The position numbers were made by a program, and so were the translations under genes. Under the pieces are notes generated by a model that saw only the letters and a list, made by a program, of their open reading frames with translations, did not search any database and was not told the origin of the DNA. DNA of 64,000 nt from Halomontanus rarus (lineage in GTDB: Archaea; Halobacteriota; Halobacteria; Halobacteriales; Natrialbaceae), in the NCBI RefSeq assembly GCF_017357405.1, contig NZ_CP071597.1:620001-684000 (forward strand), read 5' to 3'. The first letter of the stretch is position 1. Each line of letters starts with the position of its first letter. Positions 17,358-25,635 of the stretch are shown one piece after another.

Positions 17358-18248
17358 TCAGATGGGACCATGATCTCGAATCCTATTCAACCCAACACTG
17401 TTGAACGCGGCTCGGGTGGCGATCCGGACGTTGTTACGGACGCGGTTGTAGAACCATCGTTTCCAGCGAGTGCCGAACGGTACGTACTGGCAGACGTCGT
17501 ACGATTCGGCGAGTTCGATCTGTGCGTGAGGGCGAACGCCCATCAGCATCTGCAGTTCGAACTCGGTCCCGTGTTCCTCGTGTAACGAGACCGCGTGATC
17601 GATCATTTCCGGGTCGTGACTCGCGACAGCGATGCCGTCGTCGAACTCTTCAAACGCGTACTCGAGGAGGTTCTGATACGCCTGGTTCACACGGGACTTC
17701 TCCTGATACGCGACGGCAGGTGGTTCGTTGTACGCACCGCCCTTAGCGAGTCGAACGCTCCCGGGAACGTCCGCGAGGTAGAGCAGGTCGTCCGGCGTCC
17801 GTTTCAGACTGGCTTGGACGCAAACGCCGATCCCACCATTGTACTCGGTAGCGAGGTCCCGGTACGCATCGAGGGTCGCGTCGACCGTCGTGTACTCTTC
17901 CATATCGAGCCAGACGAACACGTCGCGCTCGCGCGCCCTCGCGACGAGGTCGCCGATCGATTCGCGAAAGACATCCTCGCCGAGATAGAGACCGAGCTGG
18001 GTGGGCTTGACCGAGACGGTTGCGTTCAGTTTTGCATTCGCGATATCGTCGACCAGGAGACGATACGTGGTCAGGTCCGCATCGACCCGCGATCGGTTCC
18101 GGTAGTGCGATCCCAGCCGGTTGACCATCGCGTCGATGCCGGAGCCGTTTACCTTTCGAGCGTGGTCAAGCGCCTCGGCTTCCGTTTCCCCCGAAACGAA
18201 CCGGTTTGCGATCGGTGGGATCATGAGGAGATGGGCAGATTCTGACAC
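17358..18248 (-). CDS. Proline dehydrogenase
   Basis: A 296-residue FAD-dependent TIM-barrel enzyme that oxidises L-proline to pyrroline-5-carboxylate. Family hallmarks are SVKPTQLGL near residue 80, VWLDMEEYT near 115, GVCVQASLKRTPDDL near 140, RLAKGGAYNEP near 168, and the terminal LMGVRPHAQIEL...YVPFGTRWKRWFYNRV, where the Arg-x2-Arg region binds the substrate carboxylate. Length matches monofunctional ProDH. It has no pyrroline-5-carboxylate dehydrogenase partner nearby. It lies inside a glycan island, convergent with a flippase and downstream of an ATP-grasp gene on the same strand, so it may be a passenger or may relate to amino-acid metabolism for the glycan. Confidence 0.9.
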   Translation of the reverse strand: MSESAHLLMIPPIANRFVSGETEAEALDHARKVNGSGIDAMVNRLGSHYRNRSRVDADLTTYRLLVDDIANAKLNATVSVKPTQLGLYLGEDVFRESIGDLVARARERDVFVWLDMEEYTTVDATLDAYRDLATEYNGGIGVCVQASLKRTPDDLLYLADVPGSVRLAKGGAYNEPPAVAYQEKSRVNQAYQNLLEYAFEEFDDGIAVASHDPEMIDHAVSLHEEHGTEFELQMLMGVRPHAQIELAESYDVCQYVPFGTRWKRWFYNRVRNNVRIATRAAFNSVGLNRIRDHGPI

Positions 18249-18476
18249 TGTCGAGGGCGGTGCTCCGTAACGTCGGCGTGACGGTTGGTGTGTCTCGGAT
18301 CCCTCGAACAGTGCGATTTCGACTGGATTGACAAACTCATGGATCCGGCTCAGCTGTGATCGAGGGCGATATGCCCCTCCCTGCTCCCTTCACTCGGTAC
18401 GGAATTCCGACACAGAAGCGGGAGCCATCCTCGCCGATCGAGGGGTGTCGCCTCGAGTGCGGTGGATCGGAGCGAT

Positions 18477-19730
18477 TCACGATGTGTCACCCGTTTCGAC
18501 TTCGTTCGTTTCGTCCACGAGGTCGTCCGACAGCGGTTTCGGTACCGTCTCGCCGTTCGAGGGTTCGTCGACGGTCGGCAGCTTCTGAATCACGGACGCG
18601 GGAGGTGTCAGCCACGCCAGAAGATCGGTTCGATCAACACTCCACGAGACGCCCGGCTGGAGGATCGTCGCAAGACACTCCCGAAGGCTCTCTTCACGAT
18701 AGTGCTGCGCATAAAAGTGTAGTTCTCGGAGCGGAAAGACCATCTCTCCGACCGGTACCGGTGAACCGATCGGCGGTTCGGTCTCGAGGCCGAGACTGCG
18801 TGCGACCATCGTCGACGCGAATCGATAGCCGTGTGTGCTGGCTAGCGCGTAGGACGCCCAGAACTTCGGGTTGATCTCCATGAGTACGTACGATCCGTCC
18901 GTTCGTTTCTTGAACTCGACCAGTGCAAGTCCGTGCCAGTCGATTTCGCGGAGTAGTTCGATCGATTTCGCCTCGAGATGTGGATCTCGAACGATTCGAA
19001 GATGCGTTCCGCTCCCGCCGCGTCGTGGTACCGACCGCCGCTCCTCGTGACTGAATAGGAGATCGAGTTTGTCGTCGAAAAAGAGGAGACCACACCCGTA
19101 GGTGGCCCTCGAGCCGTCGATCTTTTCCTGAACGAGGACGTCGCCGCCCGGCGCCCCCTTCGCGACTCGGTCGTGCGTTTCCCAGAACCTCGTCGGGTTC
19201 TCGACACTGCTGGTCGCCGTGTGTCCGCCACCGGTTTCCCACCGCGGTTTGAGAAAGAGCGGAAAGTCGAGTTCGGACAGACGGTCGACCGGCCTGCCCG
19301 CCTCGTCGAGTTCCTGGACGAGCGGGGTGTAATCCGACGGCGTATCCAGTCCGACGGCAGCGGCACACTGACTCGTCGCCATCTTGTCCGCGGCTGTACG
19401 GAACGACTCTAACGACGGGAGACAGGTCGAGACTGACGCTGGCAGGTCTGCTCGAGCAAGTTCTAGCTTGGCCGCTGATTGGTATCCAACCGGGAGAACG
19501 AAATCGGGCCGGTGCGTTTCGATCAGGTCCAAGATGGTGTCAGTGTAGCGGGGATCATCCACTGGTGGAGCCACCACATCAACGTCACAATGCTTCGATC
19601 GGTGGGTCCTACTGAATCGCGTCGTGCCGACGGCGATGATTGTTGCTCCGAGGTCTTCTGAAACTTCTCTTGCGATAGACAACGATATGAACGCGTCACC
19701 GTCGAGAAGAAGTATACGTGGTCTGTTCAT
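18477..19730 (-). CDS. ATP-grasp ligase (carboxylate-amine/thiol type)
   Basis: A 417-residue ATP-grasp enzyme. The N-terminal domain (MNRPRILLLDGDAFISLSIAREV) is a Rossmann-like pre-ATP-grasp fold. The ATP-grasp domain starts near residue 125 with FPLFLKPRWETGGGHT, VLVQEKIDGSRATYGCGLLF, and ends with ALVEFKKRTDGSYVLMEINPKFW, whose Glu and Asn bind Mg-ATP. The C-terminal 120 residues are variable and acidic. The family joins a carboxylate, via an acyl-phosphate, to an amine. No partner reveals the substrate, but its place among FemAB proteins and an amino-uronate pathway fits amide formation on a glycan precursor. That is inference. Confidence 0.85.
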   Translation of the reverse strand: MNRPRILLLDGDAFISLSIAREVSEDLGATIIAVGTTRFSRTHRSKHCDVDVVAPPVDDPRYTDTILDLIETHRPDFVLPVGYQSAAKLELARADLPASVSTCLPSLESFRTAADKMATSQCAAAVGLDTPSDYTPLVQELDEAGRPVDRLSELDFPLFLKPRWETGGGHTATSSVENPTRFWETHDRVAKGAPGGDVLVQEKIDGSRATYGCGLLFFDDKLDLLFSHEERRSVPRRGGSGTHLRIVRDPHLEAKSIELLREIDWHGLALVEFKKRTDGSYVLMEINPKFWASYALASTHGYRFASTMVARSLGLETEPPIGSPVPVGEMVFPLRELHFYAQHYREESLRECLATILQPGVSWSVDRTDLLAWLTPPASVIQKLPTVDEPSNGETVPKPLSDDLVDETNEVETGDTS

Positions 19731-20348
19731 GTGATTTGAGTACTGTAAGAGAGGTCAATCTCGAGAGACGGGTTCGAACGATCGCGATCGCAGATCGCGG
19801 TGATGCGTTCGAGACCGGGTCGAAGCGACCGGCAACGCCGGCGATCCGGAGAGGAAGAATACGCATCAGTCCGTTCGGAGCCGCCGAAGTGATCTCTCGA
19901 TCGCCGGAAATCGCATTTCGCGTGAGTCTGATCCAGCGAATCCGTCGCGTTGAGTGGAGAGGCGCGACAACCCGTGTGACAGGGCAGTTCGAATGCCTCT
20001 CCGTACGGCGTGCACAATCGCTTCCTCTCCACCCGCTTCCGGCGATACCGTACACCCATTTCGGTCTGCTCGCCCTCGTGGACGAGTCCCACTGAGTGCA
20101 CTTCGAAGTGACTCATTGTCGTCTCTCTCATGACACGAGCGAGAGATATCTGTACAAAGTAATGCTGTGGGTACATTGTAGTGTCGATTGCTAACTTAAG
20201 AAAATGATTGCTTTCCCGATTCCGCACGGATTGTTCGGTGGACTCGTCTCCGACGCGTCGGCGGGATTGGGTCACGATCTCGTGTCCAATTTCGGTATGA
20301 TCGGTGGACAGTCACACCTTCCGCTCGCACCTTTTGATGGAGTAGCGT
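19731..20348. other. Gene-poor region, probably decayed
   Basis: About 620 bases between the ATP-grasp gene and the FemAB pseudogene. Open frames exist on both strands (for example 19727-20275 minus) but they are arginine-rich, carry no motif I recognise and lack the acidic bias of real genes here. Because the next segment is clearly a decayed gene, this part is probably also remnant DNA. Confidence 0.4.
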
Positions 20349-20983
20349 TTGTGTGTCCCGTTCATCGGACGACGCCGAAGATGGAACGACGTAGTCGAAC
20401 GACCTCCCCGGACCACACCTTTCCATCGGTGTGACGCGCTCGAGGTGATGAGCGGTCAGACAGATGCAACCCAGTCTCCGGTCGGTGTATATCACAGCGA
20501 AGCGCCTGCCGGACTATCCTCGATCGTTGTACCGCCACGAGGTCCAGTTCGTGTCGGACTCTCTCCGACGCCGGATTTCGAGATCGATCATCTAGGATCC
20601 GCATTCTTCGACCACGGAACGTTGAAACGGTGAAAGGCCGAGAAGCGACATAGACGGTTCACCAAGAACGAGAGGAGACTGCTACCTCGGCGGGGAGCCG
20701 CCGATTACGAATACGACTGCCTGTGACGGATCTCGTCACTCGGTGCTACATTCGATAGACGCGCGAACGCGATATCGAACGGTACGATCTCGCCAGGGTA
20801 AACGATCCCCGTCTCTGCGAGTACAAAGCAACATTCAACCACGCAATTCGGACTTACTACACACTCGAGCGTGCTCCCAAAGCGATGAACGGATTGAAGT
20901 TGTCCATGCGTGTCCGATACCGCCTGAGCGGGATCGCACCGAAACGGCGGTTCGGATGTCGACGTCGAAGACCGTTTCACTGA
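20349..20983 (+). pseudogene. Decayed FemAB/GNAT-type transferase gene
   Basis: Conceptual translation gives scattered but collinear similarity to FemAB copies B and C. Around 20382-20440 the frame reads RWNDVV then PFHRCDALEVM, matching QWNEYV then FFHRYDVLEVI of copy C. Around 20555-20630 GLSPTPDFEIDHLGSAFF aligns with AFSPPPGLGLPFLGPAHL. Around 20695-20760 LGGEPPITNTT and VLHSIDAR match the GGGKPDIQFP and LLHWRIIRDA region. After a frameshift near 20765, ERYDLARVNDPRLCEYKATF matches the conserved ETYDLHGAESPRISEYKSKF C-terminus. Most of the middle (about 180 codons) is deleted. The gene is certainly non-functional. Confidence 0.75.
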
Positions 20984-21122
20984 GTTTTCTCGAACGACGG
21001 TTTGAGCAACGATCTCCGATTCAGGAACGATAGTTCCCGGGAGTATACAATTTTATCGGTGAAGTTACAAATCCAATGGTAGTTCTGATTCTCTATATAT
21101 ATATGAATGGGACGGTAAAGCT

Positions 21123-21278
21123 ATGAATCAGTTCGTGAAAGAGGAGTTGACAAGACGATATCGCTGTATCCAATCGTATTACCCTCGTTATAGTATACTG
21201 ACAGAATGTATAAGTCCTGACATTGATTGGTTTACTGATAGGAACGATCTGATCCGCTTTTACTTGGCAGACTCGTGA
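21123..21278 (+). CDS. Small ORF of 51 codons upstream of FemAB copy B
   Basis: An ATG-to-TGA frame of 51 residues (MNQFVKEELTRRYRCIQSYY...FYLADS) in AT-rich DNA, ending 14 bases before the FemAB copy B start. I do not recognise it. It is unusually rich in Tyr, Ile and Arg for this genome and could be a fragment of a decayed gene, a leader peptide or chance. AT-rich sequence makes long frames less likely by chance, so it is listed at low confidence. Confidence 0.25.
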   Translation: MNQFVKEELTRRYRCIQSYYPRYSILTECISPDIDWFTDRNDLIRFYLADS

Positions 21279-21292
21279 TGGAGACGTAGAAG

Positions 21293-22300
21293 ATGGGTAT
21301 TGAAGTATCTCCGTACGATGGAGCCGTGGATACGTGGGATCGACACGTTGCTAACTCTCCGCACGGATCGATTTTTCATCAATCCTCGTTCATCGACATC
21401 CTCGAAGAGCACAGTGACGGTGTGGCGCACAAACTCATCGGCTACAAGGGGGAAGAGCCGATCGGCCTGTTTTCTGTGCTCGAAATCAAAAAGGCCGGTA
21501 TTAGCTCGATCTTCTCGCCGCCGCCGAGAATGGGAATCCCCTTTCAGGGCCCGATTCTCGTGAACAGCGAACAGTTAAAACAACGAAAGCTCGATAGCCG
21601 TAACAAAGCGTTCATCGATCGGTGTCTCGAGTGGTGTGACGAAGAACTCAACCCACGGTACAAGGTGATCAGGACGCCAACTAAATACGATCCTCGTCCG
21701 TTCGTGTGGGATGACTTCACCGTCCAGCCCCGGTATACGTACCACCTCGATATTCAGCGCGACCCCGAAGAGATTCAGAATTCGTTCTCAAAATCCCTCC
21801 GACGGTATATCGGGCAGAACGATGAACAGCTCCGAATAGAAGAACAGGGAGAGGAAGCGATTCGATTCATCTACGAACAGATGGAAACACGCTACGAAGA
21901 ACAGAATCTCGACTATCCAATTTCGCTGGAACTTCTGGTAGCACTGTACAACGAATTACCTGACGGTCAATTCCGCCCCTACGTTGGCATCGTCGATGGA
22001 GAACGAGTAGGGGGAATCATCGCTCTCGAAGATACAGACACGATATACTTCTACGAGGGTGGCGGAAAACCGGACGCTGACGTGCCAGTTAACGATAATA
22101 TCCACTGGGAGATTATTACGCGAGCGTGTGAACGTGGTCTCTCCACCTACGATCTATCCGGGGCAAACAATCCTCGCCTCTGTGATTATAAGTCGAAATT
22201 CAACCCGGAACTCGAATTGTATTACGAAATCGAAAAAAGCACCCCCGTCATGGGATTGTCATTATATGTGTACAAATACGTTTCACAAAACACATCCTGA
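21293..22300 (+). CDS. FemAB/GNAT-type transferase, copy B
   Basis: A 335-residue FemAB-like protein with two GNAT-fold halves. It begins with the family pattern SPHGSIFHQSSFIDILEEHSDG, then HKLIGYKGEEPIGLFSV, the proline-rich SIFSPPPRMGIPFQGP, and SFSKSLRRYIGQ near residue 165. The second half has YEGGGKPDADVPVNDNIHWEIITRACERG and the C-terminal TYDLSGANNPRLCDYKSKFNPEL, where the substrate and cofactor pocket lies in related proteins. Bacterial FemAB enzymes use aminoacyl-tRNA to add residues to murein peptides; archaea have no murein, so the acceptor must differ. It is closely similar to copy C at 27378-28397 and to the pseudogene just upstream, so this is a local duplication series. Confidence 0.85.
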   Translation: MGIEVSPYDGAVDTWDRHVANSPHGSIFHQSSFIDILEEHSDGVAHKLIGYKGEEPIGLFSVLEIKKAGISSIFSPPPRMGIPFQGPILVNSEQLKQRKLDSRNKAFIDRCLEWCDEELNPRYKVIRTPTKYDPRPFVWDDFTVQPRYTYHLDIQRDPEEIQNSFSKSLRRYIGQNDEQLRIEEQGEEAIRFIYEQMETRYEEQNLDYPISLELLVALYNELPDGQFRPYVGIVDGERVGGIIALEDTDTIYFYEGGGKPDADVPVNDNIHWEIITRACERGLSTYDLSGANNPRLCDYKSKFNPELELYYEIEKSTPVMGLSLYVYKYVSQNTS

Positions 22301-22362
22301 CGGCCTCGTCCCAGGTTTTCTCATATGCGTTCTCCCAGTGGTCGGTACTTTGACGGTCTCCA

Positions 22363-23091
22363 TCACGCCGTCTTCCGGGCGACGTAGTACGGAAACGGAT
22401 CGAACCATCGGCGTAGCTGACTCTGTTCTCTCACGACGTCGAGCACCTCGAAGCCACAGGCTCGAAGTTGCTTCTTTTGCTTTTCGGGACTGATATAGTA
22501 AATCGGTATCGGACCACCAGCGATCCGATTGTCCCTCTTGTACCTCGATAGCAGCCACCGCGGATGGAGGTTCAGCGACCAGAACGACGCAGTCTCCCGT
22601 ATCGATTGGAGACTGAACGGATTAAATATCACTGAAAACCAGTGGTTGTGTGTACTAAAGACGAACAGTCCTCCGTGTTTTAATGTTCTCCGAATCTCGA
22701 GTAACGTTTGATACCGTTCCCCTTCGGGAGCGATGTGGTCGATTCCGTTGTAAGAGAACAGGACGTAGTCGAAACTTTCGTCGGAGAAGGGGAGCGCGGT
22801 CGCATCACCGACGGAGAATTCAGGTTCTGGCAGCATCGATCGTGCTCGTTCGACGTACGAGTCGACCAGGTCAACTCCGACCACGTCGTATCCCTTTTCG
22901 ATGAGTGCAGCCGTCGTTCTGCCGGTCCCGCATCCGAGATCGAGTACCTTCCCACGGTCGTTGTGGAAGTATCGATCGATGGCTCGCTCTTCTTTATCGG
23001 TCAACCCCTTCACTGCGTCCTTCGTATACTTGTCAGCGATCTCATTCGAATTATAGTACTCGCTGATTTCTTTCGTCGTGAGATCAGTCAT
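22363..23091 (-). CDS. SAM-dependent methyltransferase (class I)
   Basis: A 242-residue Rossmann-fold methyltransferase. Motif I is VLDLGCGTGRTT at about residues 47-58, followed by VVGVDLVDSYVERAR, the DATALPFSDESFDYVLFSYNGIDHI acidic motif and a post-III hydrophobic stretch GGLFVFSTHNH. The start is set at the ATG at 23091, which begins MTDLTTKEISEYYNS; an upstream in-frame ATG at 23178 would add a basic 29-residue extension unlike the family. It converges on FemAB copy B. In this island, O- or N-methylation of a sugar or lipid carrier is plausible, but the substrate cannot be read from sequence. Confidence 0.85.
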   Translation of the reverse strand: MTDLTTKEISEYYNSNEIADKYTKDAVKGLTDKEERAIDRYFHNDRGKVLDLGCGTGRTTAALIEKGYDVVGVDLVDSYVERARSMLPEPEFSVGDATALPFSDESFDYVLFSYNGIDHIAPEGERYQTLLEIRRTLKHGGLFVFSTHNHWFSVIFNPFSLQSIRETASFWSLNLHPRWLLSRYKRDNRIAGGPIPIYYISPEKQKKQLRACGFEVLDVVREQSQLRRWFDPFPYYVARKTA

Positions 23092-23348
23092 CGGTAAGCA
23101 GTCACTTGGGGACGTACACCGAGTAGTTTCAAAAACCTGCAGGGGGACAATTCCTCTCCGCGGGAAACCGCGAGTCATCTACCGCGGTCGTTCTCCTGAT
23201 AAAGAAACGTGCGAGTTCGATGGAGAGCGCTTCCTATTGCGGGTTCAACACGGAACGTCGAACCGTTCTCCGATGGCGGGTTGTCATCTCTCTCGCTCGC
23301 TACCGTTTGCTGGTGTCGCGTTCAGTTCTCCATACCAGCGAAATCGCT

Positions 23349-25286
23349 TTACCTGCCCGTGGTAACCGTTACGATCTCGCCGAAGTCGATGTCGTCGAAA
23401 CCGACCCAGAGCTCCGCACGGAGTTCGTACTCCGTTCCCTGGTGGAGTCCATCGACCGTCAGTGCCTGAGTGCCTGAATCGGAAACGATGTCGCCTCCAG
23501 TCCACGCCCAGCCGTTCTCCCACGATTCGCGGTAGCCGATCCAGAGCTCGAGATCGTCTCGTCCGCCGACTGACACGACATCCGCCTCGACTCTAAACGA
23601 CTCGGCGCCGGTATCGACGCTGCCGGTTTCCACTGCCGGTTCTTCGGCCACCTCATCGCCGTTTTCTCCCGTGGTGACCGTTTCGATCTCGCCGAAGTCG
23701 ATATCGTCGGAGCCGACCCACAACTCCGCGCGGAGTTCGTACTCCACCGCCTCGTGGAGACCGTCCACTGTGATCGTGTGGTCGCCCGCGTCGGAGACGC
23801 GGTCTCCGCCTGTCCACGCCCAGCCGTCCTCCCACGATTCGCGGTAGCCGATCCAGAGTTCCAGATCGTCTCGCCCGCCGACCGACACGACATCGGCTTC
23901 GACCGTGACTGAATCAGCGCCGACATCGACGGCGCCGGTCGCCACTGACGCTTCGTCGTTCCCCTCACTATCGTCAGCGGAGGCGGTTTCTTCTCCCGTA
24001 GTGACCGTTTCGATCTTGCCGAAGTCGATGTCATTGGAGCCGACCCACAACTCCGCGCGGAGTTCGTACGTCGTCCCTGTGGATAGTCCACTGACGGTGT
24101 ACGTGTGACTGCCGGTGCCGGAGACGGCGTCGCCGCCGGTCCACATCCAGCCGCTGTCTCCCGACTCGCGGTAGCCAATCCAGAGCTCGAGATCGTCTCG
24201 CCCGCCGACCGACTCCACATTGGCTTCGACCGTGACCGATTCAGCGCCGACATCGACGGCGCCGGTCGTCACTGACGCTGCCTCGTCTACCGGTTCGCGC
24301 TGTCCCCCGGAGCCACCCGTGGTCTCCGGTCGGTCGTGCCAGAGCCAGAGTTTGACGTCGTCGAACAGCATGTGCTGGTCGACCGGCGATCCCCAGTCGC
24401 CGCCGAAGTAGAACATCGCCCACAGCGTCTGGATTCCGATCAGGTCGCCGTAGCCAGCGTCACGGAAATACAGTCCCTCCATCTCGAGAGCGAGGTCGCC
24501 GTCGATCCAAGTGCGGTACGCGCCGTCGGTCTGACCAGGAGTGTTCATTTCCACGTACTGGTCGATCCGGTGCCACGTGCCCGTCTCGAGCGCACCGTTC
24601 CACTTCGGATGAGCACCGTGTTGGCCGCCGTCACCCGCATGGTATACCTGACTCCCGAGAGCGATCGGTCCTTGCCCGCCCGCTCGATCCGGTCGACAGT
24701 TGAATATGCGCGCTGACCAGCCGTTAGTGCCGTCGGCGGGGCGGCCGCCGTAGCCGCCCGGTCCGATGTCGTGGTTGCCGGTCTGGTAAGTCCCGGCGAA
24801 GCCGGGGAGTTTCGTGCCGCCGAGCCCGGCGGAGTCGAATTGCCAGCCGTCCGGGAAGTAGACCCAGTAGCGGACGTGGCCCGCGTCGGGCTGATAACCG
24901 TGGTTCTGCTCCATCAAGTACTCCATCGTAGCGCCGTAGTACTCGCCTGCGGGCCAGCGGACACGGAGTGCGTTCCCGTCGCGGCTGTGATTCGTCGTGG
25001 TCGAGGTGTAGCCGCCGTGGGTGTTGGTGAACCACTGTTTCCAGTTGCCGTCGAACGAGACGTGGTTGTAGTCGTCCGCGCTGTCGAGGTATGCGGCGGG
25101 ATCGGTGCCTGCCGACGCGCTCGCCGAATTGCTTCCGAGACCCAATGCAGTTACCGCTGTTGCGGCAGTGCCACTTAGCTTTAGGTACGAACGCCGATCA
25201 AGTAGTTTGTCTTCGTTTCGGTCCGTTTCGTCACTGTTGTGAGCAGTACTGCTACTATTGCTCAGTACCGGTCTGTCGCGTGCCAT
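23349..25286 (-). CDS. Large polysaccharide-lyase-like protein with three C-terminal beta repeats, copy 3
   Basis: A 645-residue Tat-exported protein. The motif DRRSYLKLSGTAATAVTALGL is at about residues 30-50. The PL14-like jelly roll spans about residues 65-325 and is nearly identical in its core strings to copy 2 (EYYGATMEYLMEQNHGY, GGTKLPGF, GTNGWSARIFNCRPDRAGG). Three tandem repeats of about 95-100 residues follow, each containing SVGGRDDLELWIGYRES then a WTGGD turn and ending YELRAELWVG then DIDFG then VTTG; these look like Ig or fibronectin-like modules. The start is set at ATG 25286 rather than 25343, since the extra lead is aromatic and unlike the paralogs. The repeats may bind glycan or space the catalytic domain from the cell. 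Confidence 0.8.
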   Translation of the reverse strand: MARDRPVLSNSSSTAHNSDETDRNEDKLLDRRSYLKLSGTAATAVTALGLGSNSASASAGTDPAAYLDSADDYNHVSFDGNWKQWFTNTHGGYTSTTTNHSRDGNALRVRWPAGEYYGATMEYLMEQNHGYQPDAGHVRYWVYFPDGWQFDSAGLGGTKLPGFAGTYQTGNHDIGPGGYGGRPADGTNGWSARIFNCRPDRAGGQGPIALGSQVYHAGDGGQHGAHPKWNGALETGTWHRIDQYVEMNTPGQTDGAYRTWIDGDLALEMEGLYFRDAGYGDLIGIQTLWAMFYFGGDWGSPVDQHMLFDDVKLWLWHDRPETTGGSGGQREPVDEAASVTTGAVDVGAESVTVEANVESVGGRDDLELWIGYRESGDSGWMWTGGDAVSGTGSHTYTVSGLSTGTTYELRAELWVGSNDIDFGKIETVTTGEETASADDSEGNDEASVATGAVDVGADSVTVEADVVSVGGRDDLELWIGYRESWEDGWAWTGGDRVSDAGDHTITVDGLHEAVEYELRAELWVGSDDIDFGEIETVTTGENGDEVAEEPAVETGSVDTGAESFRVEADVVSVGGRDDLELWIGYRESWENGWAWTGGDIVSDSGTQALTVDGLHQGTEYELRAELWVGFDDIDFGEIVTVTTGR

Positions 25287-25635
25287 TGCAATAGGAACAA
25301 GACAATCATAGGACCATAAGTATTTCCACCGATTGATTGTCAAAATAAGCTGAATGAAAATCTAGATTAATCCAAAAGAGTTACTACATATCTATACAAT
25401 CACGAAAATTTATATGATGGAGGGTTGAAATCCTCCTCTTGATTTCTGAATTATCTACGAGTAAAATTCGGCCGCTATGATTTCGCCGATATGCGTCACT
25501 GCCCGCTCGGCGATCGAATACCCGGAGACGGACGTCGAGGGTGAAAGCGGCTCGTCCGGACTAACGGCTCTGATCTACGAGAACTGTATCCCTTATCGGT
25601 GTCACGGTAACCTACTCGTGACCCGAGTAGGTTCG
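25287..25635. other. AT-rich intergenic region with promoter and small hairpin
   Basis: About 350 bases between two genes on the same strand. Just ahead of the lyase gene (25313-25326, minus strand) GGAAATACTTATGG looks like a BRE and TATA box. A short hairpin GGAGG, eight bases, CCTCC is at 25419-25436. No gene was found. Confidence 0.45.

Noticed and set aside
19727..20275. 182-codon minus-strand frame
   Set aside because: No recognisable fold, many Arg and Cys, and overlap with a plus-strand frame of equal quality in probably decayed DNA.
25411..25440. GGAGGGTTGAAATCCTCC as a CRISPR-like repeat
   Set aside because: The GGGTTGAAA part recalls haloarchaeal CRISPR repeats, but there is only one copy and no spacer-repeat array or cas gene. 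A simple hairpin is sufficient.
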